Source: Iris pallida (Eukaryota; Streptophyta; Magnoliopsida; Asparagales; Iridaceae). Taken from it: a stretch of 64,000 nucleotides of DNA. Positions 55,999 through 64,000 of the stretch are shown here, one piece after another. Position numbers and translations under genes: made by a program. Each line of letters starts with the position of its first letter. The first letter of the stretch is position 1. The notes beneath the pieces were generated by a model that saw only the letters and a program-made list of their open reading frames with translations, was not told the origin of the DNA and did not search any database. The stretch spans positions 1,132,757-1,196,756 of the forward strand of contig JANAVB010012195.1 of assembly GCA_029216955.1 (NCBI GenBank), written 5' to 3'.

Positions 55999-56911
55999 AC
56001 GCTTTGACGTCCCATTGAAGTCTGCTTCCAGTCAGGAGGTGGTGATGAAACCCTACAAATTTGATATTCTAGCCCAGTTAGCTAATACTCCGGCTAGATT
56101 ATCTATCTTCGAGTTGCTTCGCCTTTTTAAAGAAACTCGCGAAACCTTGAGTGAAGCCTTGCTGCAAGCTGATTCCTGTTTAGCTCAACTCAAGACTCCT
56201 AATAATACACCAGTGTCATGTCCACAATGTCATAGTGTAATGGAAGCAATTTCCAACATCACCTTTACACAAGAAGATATGCTGTTAAAGCATAACAAGC
56301 ATGACAGGCCTCTGTGCTACACTGGGTATATTGAATCCACTGAAGTTGACAGAATTTACATTGATCCTCGGTCTTCCATTAGCATAATTCTTCAAAGCAT
56401 GCTAAGACCGTTGAGGATTCCTACTAGTGACTTGACTTACACTAGTACCACAATAGTTGATTTTAAATCTGGAAAGAATAAACCACTGGGAAAGATTCGT
56501 CTTAAGATTCAGATTGGTGATCTTTGATCTATGGCAAATTTCTATGTTATTAATTCAGACGTATCCTACAACATCCTTCTTGGAAGACCGTGGTTACATG
56601 AGCATAATATCGTGCCTTCAACTCTCCACCAATACTTCAAGTATGTGGATTCCCAAGGGGTTGTGAAGACTGAGTTTGCTGATATCAATCCTTTCAAGGG
56701 TGGCGAAGCCTACTTTTCTGATTCAAGGCTTTACAAACAAGAGCATGTGAAAGAGATATCAGACATAGCTGAAGATCAATCATCTGCCGAAGATCAGTCT
56801 ATTAATAAAGATCCACCGGAAGAGCAACCTTTGAAGATCAAAGTCAAAGGGCGAATCCAACCCCAACCTGTCAATGATCAAGGTCAAAGGAAGAACTCAA
56901 GCTTCATCTGA
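55999..56911 (+). pseudogene. Element C protease region
   Basis: Resumes C after element D. The protease segment reads DRIYIDPRSSISII near 56350, where the active-site Gly is Arg, then SGKNKPLGKIRL near 56470, a TGA at 56525-56527 (also in B), then YNILLGRPWLHEHNIVPSTLHQYFKYV near 56568-56645. A 14-base deletion at about 56880, between ATCAA direct repeats compared with B, shifts the frame. The enzyme is inactive for several independent reasons. Confidence 0.8.
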
Positions 56912-57467
56912 GGAATCAGTGAATGTTCCTGCTAAAAGCCAAGTTCAACCTCTTATGATCAAGGTCAAAGGGCGTACTTCTCGTACGAATGATCCAGAAC
57001 CACCATTGATTGTCAATCTTGGCAAGTCTACGCAGAAGACGGATGATGGTCCATTAGTGATTAATCCGAAGCGTAGCAGTCAAATTATAAATGATGTAAA
57101 TATTGATCATTCTGTACTTTCTAATATCAATGAAGATTTCCTTTTTGAGTATATGGCTGTCAAATATGTTGAAAGAATGACTTTATCTTCTGATGATCAA
57201 AATCATCAGTATAAAGATGACATAGACACAGAGAAAACATTATACATTGATCATAAGGAAAATTCCTTTCCTCCTCATGTCAATGTTAGACCTTATGCTC
57301 AAAGGTTCCTAACATCTTCCCCCTATCTTCTTCCTGTAGTTGCTCCATCGCAAGCTTGTGTAACTTATAGACGTCACGAAGAATCTTATTTCGTGCATCC
57401 AGAAGATGAGAAGCATACTTCTTTTCGAACACCCCTTGGGGTTTATTGCTATACGGTTATGCCGTTT
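56912..57467 (+). pseudogene. Element C linker joined by deletion to an RT fragment, cut by element E
   Basis: Continues the IKVKGRT linker in a new frame to RRHEESYFV, then jumps to HPEDEKHTSFRTPLGVYCYTVMPF (57396-57467), which in B lies about 1.0 kb farther on. So the second G-patch-like motif and the RT start are missing. RT is cut in the MPFGLKNA box by insertion of element E. The remainder of C's pol is presumably beyond the window. Confidence 0.8.
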
Positions 57468-60400
57468 TGTCACGACCCGCTCCCGAATAATCGGACACGA
57501 GTCGGACACGCCCAGCCTTCGTCGTTAGACACGACGAAGTAAGCTGTACCAGAACTAGGGAAAATCTAACAAGTCAAGTAAATGAGAAGTAATGTCACAG
57601 CATATCTATAAACGATCCCAGAATATTCAAATACATGTCTAAGCATTTTATTATTACATTCATCCAGAAATGTAACTAAAGTCTGACTAAAGTCTCAAAA
57701 GCAGGAAAGACAACTAAATGGAAGATAACTAGGCTTCTGCAGCCTCTATGTCACAAGCAGCTCCAGCTGGCTCAAGGAAAGCAGTATCATGTCCATAGTA
57801 TGTGTCACATAAAGCCTCCATCTCACCTATCATAACATATCCAGTCAGGAGCGGAGCAAAGCACAGTTCTAGGTAATGAACAATAACATAATGATATGAA
57901 AAATAAATGCTGGAAGAACAGGATAAGAACAAGTATGTAAAGAACATGAAGATCATGAACTACTGCTATAAAGATACATGAAAGATCATGACAATGTAAG
58001 ATGCAGTAAAGATCACGACTAATATCAAGATCAGGATCAAGAGAAACTAATGTAAGAACAATATCCTGAACATGTGTTTATATGTTTGAAATACTACTTA
58101 GATATGTGACCGGCTTGGGTAAGATCATGAAAGAACATGAAAGGATCCTGGAAGATCATGTAATGGTACGGCTTAGGGCCCGCGTGCACTGTGCGAGGCC
58201 TAAGCTAAAGATCATGAATAAGTAACCGGGTTTAGTCACATATCTAGAGTATTTCCCCACCCCAAGATACAAGTAAGAACATGAAAGAACAAGCCAGAAA
58301 GAACATGAACGTGTCGCAGTGTGTCAGCAATAAAGAACAAGAAAAATGCACTGAACAAAACCATAGAATGTACTTGCCTGGCTCCAGCAATATGGTAGGC
58401 AATCTAGCTGGATGTTCTCCTGTTAACAATAGTGATGTACAAGTTGGTTAATAAACTATGCTAGTTGCTTCTAGGTTAATTAAAGTTAAGAACTAAATCT
58501 TTATCTTGATTCTTCCCAAATAAGTTAGTCTTATTTGGAGATTCACAAGTTACATTACACTAGGTTTAACTACTAACTTCTTGTTCTCTTGGGAAAATCA
58601 AATGCTAAACACAACCCTTGGTTTTACGTGTTTAACACTAAGAGTTTCTATAAGTTTATAATTCAAAAACTCATTATATATATAGAGTTAGCATTGCAAC
58701 TTTTTATATATATAAAAGTGGTTTGTTTTATAAACTTGGTTTATTATTTAAAAGAAAGTTATTTAAGAAAAGATATTATTCATTACTAATCAGTAGTAAT
58801 TAAGGAAAAGTTAACTAATTGTTTTAGTTATAAAAATTGGTTCTGAGAGGATGTTTCCATCAACTCACAATAAATGGGAAAATAACATTTATTATTTATA
58901 AAAATAAACTACAGACAGTCCTGCCCAAAGGCAAAGTTCAATGGCTGGCCCACAACCACTCGGCCCACTTACCCAACAGTCTGCCACCCGGTCAAACTCA
59001 ATACCAAGGATCAGTTCAGACCCGACTATCTAACCAGCCCAACTATAACTATTACAGCATATAAGCCCGGCCCAACACAGCCCAGCCAAACCAGCCCATC
59101 AATTATTAATTACAGTCATCCAGCTATAATTAAATAATATTATAACACATTCAGTATGGCCCAGCCCATACTAACAGCCCACAAAAGAATATACAAAATA
59201 AGCCCTCTGAATAAACACCAACCGGCCCAACAAATAAATAGCCGCAAACTGCCAAAGTCCACCGCCGGTCAGGCCCACAGTCCAAGGCCAGTCACGTCAG
59301 GGTCAAGTCACATCATCTCCTTGGTGTCCAACACGCACGTCGGACACGGGAAAGAGGACACGGCTACAGCAAGGTCCAGCAAGGTTCTAGCCACGAGTCC
59401 GCGCCACTTCGTATCCGACACGAACATCGGATACGAACAGGTAGGTACAGTCCACAGTCCAGTCGGGACAGAGGTCCAACACCAGAAAATCCCTCAGCAA
59501 CAAATAACAGAAAAGAGAGAGAAGAAATCATCAATTAAAATATATAAAATATGCATGCAGTGTCGGACACGAGAGTGTTTAGACACAAGATCTCAGTCCC
59601 AAAAAGAAAAGATTCAGAACATCAGATCTCAACCAAAAATCCACACAGAAATGGATAAGGAAACATTCCAAAACAAACCCATCCCTGACCTAACGAATCC
59701 GAGCAACCCTAGAGTCACCACTGGGTTTGTTAGGTCTAGGCCAACCGACAGCATGTAAGCAAAAGGAATAGATCCACTGGATACTCCTCAGAAAACACCA
59801 TCGAACCCACACTCAACAGATCTGGAACCACTACCAGATCTGGAGAAAAACTCCTCAGAAAACAACATCACAACCACAGAAATAGTCACAGATCAACTTG
59901 ATCTCAAAGAATCAACTAAAGAACATCATAGATCTAACATGCAACCCAAAATAACCACATGCAAGGGTCGATCTACAAGATCGGACCACAGAAATCCTAG
60001 ATCCATCGGATCTGAACAGTTAGAACTGTTCGAAGAGAAGAGAACATCATTGATCTCACACAAACCCAGCTAAACCCTAGATCTCGTCACCGATCAAAGG
60101 ATCTCAGAGTCTAGGCCATAGATCTGCCATAGATCTGACCAACAGTAGAGATTAGGGTTAGGTTAGGGTTTACCCTCTGGAAGTCGAAGCCCAAAGCTCG
60201 TCGAGGAAGAAGGAAGGAAGAAGACTCGGTCAGAGCAGCGCCTAGGCGTCAAGGAAAACTCGCCTAGACCCAGCCATCGTCTTCATCGCCAAAGCCATCA
60301 TCATCGGGGTCGTCGGCTTCAACAGGGACGAAGTCGCCTCGCTCGGAATGGAAGTCGCCGCTCCCTCAGATCTACGCCACCGGAGTCGCCGTCATCATCA

Positions 60401-60910
60401 AGGTCGTCGTCGCCATCAGAGTCGCCGTCGAAGTCGCCGGAGAAGAACGCTCGAGAACGGCGGAGTTCTCGAAGGGTCGGCGGGGAACTCGAAGAGTCGG
60501 TGGAGAACTCGAGAAGAGTGAAGAGCTCGAGAGAAGTCGGTGGAAAGAAATTAAATGGCCGCTCTCTCTCTCTCCCCGAACGTCGGTTATAAAACGAATT
60601 AAAAATGGAATTTTGCAAATAAGCCCCCCCGCCAATGGCAAATAAGCAGAAAACCCCTCCTCCTTTTCATAATTGCCCGCAACTAAAATTTAATAGGAAA
60701 TTTACAATTTAAACCTCTGCCTTTTCATATTTACATAAATTATTTAAAAACAGTTTTTAAAATAAGAAAAACAATATAAAAGTTGTTACAACAACTTCAA
60801 ATTGTAAAATTGTCTAATATTTAAATCATTAAAAATGTTTCCAAATTAATAATAAGTATAGAAAATGAATTTTTATTTTTATTTAAGAAAAACTGGAAAG
60901 TGGAGTTACA
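57468..60910 (-). repeat. Element E 3' LTR
   Basis: On the minus strand it begins TGTAACTCCACTTTCC and ends GGAGCGGGTCGTGACA, about 3.44 kb. A GC-rich block (60180-60560) and an AT-rich region (58420-58900) are the main internal features. Plus-strand frames such as 59156-59758 are low-complexity and unsupported as genes. Confidence 0.88.
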
Positions 60911-60926
60911 AATCTCTCCCCCTTGA
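60911..60926 (-). other. Polypurine tract of element E
   Basis: On the minus strand TTCAAGGGGGAGAGATT-like purine run immediately before the LTR start TGTAACTCC, preceded by the AATTTCGAGGACGAAATTTT tract. Confidence 0.8.
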
Positions 60927-61028
60927 AAAATTTCGTCCTCGAAATTGGAATGCAACACAGAAAATCAAGAATAGTGAATCCAAAGAGTTGTTTATTGAAT
61001 TCAAAAGAAATGCATAAAATACAAGCAC

Positions 61029-64000
61029 TCAAGTGAACAAACTAGGGTATCGCTCACGCATCTCATCCTCACGCTCCCATGTGGACTCTCCCGGAGAGTG
61101 GTGTCTCCACATGACGCGGACAAGAGGAATGGTCTGGTTCCGCAGACGCTTCTCCCTCCGGTCGAGGATCTCTACTGGCTGCTCCTCGTAAGTCAATCTC
61201 GGGCCCACCTCCAGCTCTGAATAGTCCACCACGTGGCTGGGGTCTGGAATGTATCGTCGAAGCTGAGATACGTAGAAAACATCATGCACTCCCTCCAGCC
61301 TAGCTGGAAGCGCTAGTCGGTACGCCACCTCGCCAATCCGTGCTGTCACGTCGAATGGTCCAATGAATCTCGGACTGAGCTTCCCGCCTCTGCCGAACCG
61401 AATGACGCCTCTGGTCGGTGAGATCTTCAAGAACACTCTGTCTCCAACCTCGAACTCAAGTGGCCGTCTGGTGCTGTCCGCCCAATGCTTCTGCCGATCC
61501 TGTGCAACTCTAATACGCTCCCGGATCAGTCTGACTTTCTCTGCTGAGTCCACCACCATCTCTGGCCCAAGTAAAGCTCTCTCGCCAACGTCATCCCATG
61601 ATAACGGCGTGCGACACCTCCGTCCGTACAGCGCCTCAAATGGAGTCATCTCGATGCTGGCCTGATAACTGTTGTTATAGGCAAATTCTACCAGGTGTAA
61701 ATGGTCCTCCCACGAACCGCCGAAGTCGAGTGCGCAAACCCGCAGCATGTCCTCCAAGGTCTGAATGGTCCTCTCGGACTGTCCGTCCGTCTGGGGATGA
61801 TAGGCCGTGCTGAACTTCAACTGTGATCCCAAGCTCTGCTGTAGACTCCTCCAGAAGTGTGATGTGAAACGGCTGTCTCGATCTGAAACAATGCTAACTG
61901 GCACCCCGTGAATCCTCACGATCTGACGCATGTAGAGGTCTGCAAGCTTCTCGGTCGACAGCCCAACCTTGAACGGAATGAAATGAGCGGACTTTGTCAA
62001 TCTGTCCACGATCACCCAAATAGCGTCCTTGCCACTGGGAGTACGCGGCAATCCAGAGACAAAATCCATGGTAATGTGCTCCCACTTCCATTCCGGAATA
62101 GGTAAAGGCTGGAGTAGTCCCGCTGGTCTCTGGCGCTCTGCCTTGACTTGCTGGCACACAAGGCATCTGGAAATAAATCTGGCGACCTCTCTCTTCATCC
62201 CATACCACCAAACATACTCACGCAAATCCTTGTACATCTTGGTAGATCCAGGATGTATAGAATACCGTGACTGGTGGGCCTCCTGCATCACCTCCTCCCG
62301 CAAGTCCTTGGGCACACACAGCTGACTTCCGTGCCTCAAGGATCCGTCCTCCGCAATGGTGAAGTCGTCGAGCAGACCTAACTCTGCCTGAGCTCTAAGA
62401 CCCTGGATTCCCTCATCAAGCAACTGGGCCTCCTTGATCTTCTCTAGCAACCCCGACTGTATCTGCATATACATCATCTGACCTCCACATCCTGGGAGAA
62501 CAATCTCAATCCCAAGACTCTCCAGATCCTCCAATAGATGCCGGTCCATGGTGAGATACATAGCAATAGGATATCGACTGAGAGCATCGGCAACCACATT
62601 CGCCTTCCCAGGGTGGTACTGCAGACTAATGTCGAAGTCCTTCATGAGTTCCAGCCATCTGCGCTGCCTCATATTCAGCTCCTTCTGAGTAAAGACATAC
62701 TTCAGGCTTTTGTGGTCCGTGAAGATGTCCACTCTCTCTCCATATAGGTAATGCTTCCACAGTTTCAAAGCAAATATGACTGCTGCAAGCTCCAAGTCAT
62801 GTGTAGGATAATTCTTCTCATGGGGCCTCAACTGTCTAGAAGCATACGCTATAACCTTCTTGTTCTGCTCCAGCACACATCCCAAGCCTTTCCCTGAAGC
62901 ATCGCTGTAGATGACGAATCCTCCTGATCCCGATGGCAAAGCTAGAACTGGTGCAGTCGTCAGTCTTCTCTTCAATTCTTCAAAAGCTGTCTGGCAGGCG
63001 TCGCTCCATATGAACTCCTCGTCCTTCCGCGTAAGCTTCGTCATAGGCTCTGCTATCCTGGCGAAGTCCTTCACGAACTTCCTGTAGTATCCTGCTAGAC
63101 CCAGGAAACTACGAATCTCTGCTACTGACTTGGGAGGTGCCCAGGCTTCTACTGCTTCAATCTTCTTGGGATCCACAGAAATCCCCTCTCCTGTCACCAC
63201 ATGCCCTAGAAACTCCACTCTGTCCAAGAAAAACTCACATTTCGAGAGTTTTCCGTACAGCTTCTCCTTCCGCAGAATCTCTAAAACAATTCGCAGGTGC
63301 TCAACATGCTCCTCCTCCGTCTTGGAATAGATCAGAATGTCGTCAATGAAGACCACGACAAACTTATCCAAATACTTGTGGAAAACCTTATTCATCAGGT
63401 TCATAAACACAGCTGGGGCATTGGTGAGTCCGAACGGCATCACCAGGAACTCATACTGGCCGTATCGAGTGTTGAAGGCTGTCTTCGGAATATCCTGCTC
63501 CCGAACCTTCATCTGGTGGTACCCCGATCGAAGATCGATCTTAGAAAAGACCTTCGCTCCACTAAGCTGGTCAAACAGCTCATCAATCCGTGGCAAAGGA
63601 TATCTATTCTTGATGGTGATATTGTTGAGTGCACGGTAGTCAATGCACATCCTCACCGTCCCATCCTTCTTGGGCACAAAAAGCACCGGTGCTCCCCAGG
63701 GTGAAGCACTAGAGCGAATAAATCCTTTACCCTCAAGCTCATCAATCTGCGCCTTCAACTCCGCAGCCTCCTTCGGGTTGATCTTGTAACAGTGCTGGGA
63801 CTTCGGTGCTGATCCGGGCACTAGATCAATACTGAACTCCACATCTCGATCCGGCGGTAACCCTGGCAGCTCCTCTGGAAAGACGTCAAGATACTCTGCA
63901 ATCAGCGGATGCGACAACTCCTGGTCTTCTGCAACTGCTCCGAAGTAGACTCCCTCTGGCCTCTCTGCAACTCGTCTGCTGATCTCGAACGGTGGAACTC
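61029..64000 (-). CDS. Element E gag-pol polyprotein, C-terminal ~990 residues (RT, RNase H, integrase, chromodomain)
   Basis: Open to the window edge, so the 5' part (gag, protease) is outside and no start is assigned; a TTG at 63917 is not a start. Order from the visible N-terminus: [20 protein letters not shown] bridge; RT with [29 protein letters not shown] and catalytic FIDD (63339-63350); RNase H with [12 protein letters not shown] and ADALSRYP; integrase zinc domain ([10 protein letters not shown]...CLVCQQ); DDE core with [22 protein letters not shown] and [19 protein letters not shown]-terminal domain; chromodomain ([32 protein letters not shown]). No stop or frameshift, and catalytic residues are present. 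Confidence 0.93.
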   Translation of the reverse strand, partial: VPPFEISRRVAERPEGVYFGAVAEDQELSHPLIAEYLDVFPEELPGLPPDRDVEFSIDLVPGSAPKSQHCYKINPKEAAELKAQIDELEGKGFIRSSASPWGAPVLFVPKKDGTVRMCIDYRALNNITIKNRYPLPRIDELFDQLSGAKVFSKIDLRSGYHQMKVREQDIPKTAFNTRYGQYEFLVMPFGLTNAPAVFMNLMNKVFHKYLDKFVVVFIDDILIYSKTEEEHVEHLRIVLEILRKEKLYGKLSKCEFFLDRVEFLGHVVTGEGISVDPKKIEAVEAWAPPKSVAEIRSFLGLAGYYRKFVKDFARIAEPMTKLTRKDEEFIWSDACQTAFEELKRRLTTAPVLALPSGSGGFVIYSDASGKGLGCVLEQNKKVIAYASRQLRPHEKNYPTHDLELAAVIFALKLWKHYLYGERVDIFTDHKSLKYVFTQKELNMRQRRWLELMKDFDISLQYHPGKANVVADALSRYPIAMYLTMDRHLLEDLESLGIEIVLPGCGGQMMYMQIQSGLLEKIKEAQLLDEGIQGLRAQAELGLLDDFTIAEDGSLRHGSQLCVPKDLREEVMQEAHQSRYSIHPGSTKMYKDLREYVWWYGMKREVARFISRCLVCQQVKAERQRPAGLLQPLPIPEWKWEHITMDFVSGLPRTPSGKDAIWVIVDRLTKSAHFIPFKVGLSTEKLADLYMRQIVRIHGVPVSIVSDRDSRFTSHFWRSLQQSLGSQLKFSTAYHPQTDGQSERTIQTLEDMLRVCALDFGGSWEDHLHLVEFAYNNSYQASIEMTPFEALYGRRCRTPLSWDDVGERALLGPEMVVDSAEKVRLIRERIRVAQDRQKHWADSTRRPLEFEVGDRVFLKISPTRGVIRFGRGGKLSPRFIGPFDVTARIGEVAYRLALPARLEGVHDVFYVSQLRRYIPDPSHVVDYSELEVGPRLTYEEQPVEILDRREKRLRNQTIPLVRVMWRHHSPGESTWEREDEMRERYPSLFT

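Larger units (their letters stand above)
36031..57467 (+). mobile_element. Element C: second Tat-lineage element of the B family, 5' part, interrupted by D and E
   Basis: 5' LTR 36031-37116, PBS 37120-37137, leader, gag, protease and a small piece of RT are seen; the rest is beyond element E and the window. DNA resembles B throughout, with more LTR divergence. D lies inside it at 40898-55993 and E starts at 57468, exactly where the RT box MPF(GLKNA) is cut. Relative to B it lacks about 1.0 kb (B 14908-15928), removing the second G-patch-like motif and the RT start. Confidence 0.92.
57468..64000 (-). mobile_element. Element E: Tekay/Del-like chromodomain retrotransposon, minus strand, 3' part
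   Basis: The 3' LTR (57468-60910) lies at the left because the element reads leftward; PPT and the FEDEI-type tract (60911-60950) precede it, and an unbroken pol frame runs to the window edge. The 5-bp duplication should be CGTTT (57463-57467), testable at the other end. The uninterrupted frame makes it the youngest-looking coding element here. Confidence 0.9.

Noticed and set aside
59156..59758. 200-residue plus-strand frame in element E LTR
   Set aside because: Antisense to the LTR, low complexity, not related to known proteins; chance frame in a low-stop region.

Overview
This is plant nuclear DNA from a large, repeat-rich genome, built almost entirely of transposons inserted into one another. 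The element types (Tat/Ogre-lineage and chromodomain Ty3-gypsy LTR retrotransposons, a CACTA DNA transposon), a B3 DNA-binding-domain fragment, a broken RWD-domain gene and PBS sites matching plant-type tRNAs all point to a flowering plant. I cannot name the species. No intact host gene was found.

Layout, outermost to innermost. (0) 1-2634: flank with two tandem broken copies of an RWDD1-like gene start and a possible old LTR. (1) Element G: a Tekay/Del-like LTR on the minus strand, 2635-3200 resuming at 34442-36030. (2) Inside G, a non-autonomous CACTA transposon, 3201-34441 (TSD GTT), which carries a 1.3-kb inverted duplication of a B3-domain gene fragment and seven copies of a ~330-bp repeat. 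(3) Inside the CACTA, Tat-lineage element B, 8697-32866 (TSD ATAGT). (4) Inside B, element A, 19886-30018 (TSD ATTAA), with 3.05-kb LTRs and a non-coding interior. Also inside G is a second Tat element of B's family, element C, starting at 36031 and running off the window. C is interrupted by D, a Tekay-like element at 40898-55993 (TSD GCAGT), whose 3' LTR holds a solo LTR F, 49949-53154 (TSD CCGGT). C is interrupted again by E, a minus-strand Tekay-like element from 57468 past the window end, whose visible polyprotein frame is unbroken.

How the genes work: in a full LTR element, gag builds the particle, protease cuts the polyprotein, RT/RNase H copies the RNA from a tRNA primer, and integrase inserts the DNA; D and E also carry a chromodomain that can steer integration to chromatin. 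B and C have stops and frameshifts throughout. D has two nonsense codons and at least one frame change. Only E looks coding-competent, and it is cut by the window edge.

Most unusual: the B/C family packs an 8-mer, TTTTACGC (or its complement), into its LTRs, leader coding region and 3' antisense-gene region, but I did not see it in pol. B also carries three minus-strand genes downstream of pol, each with a TATAAATAG-type box, one with in-frame splice signals. I infer a possible element-encoded regulatory system. The CACTA's B3 inverted repeat could produce hairpin RNA, and solo LTR F holds four hairpins with paired compensatory changes.
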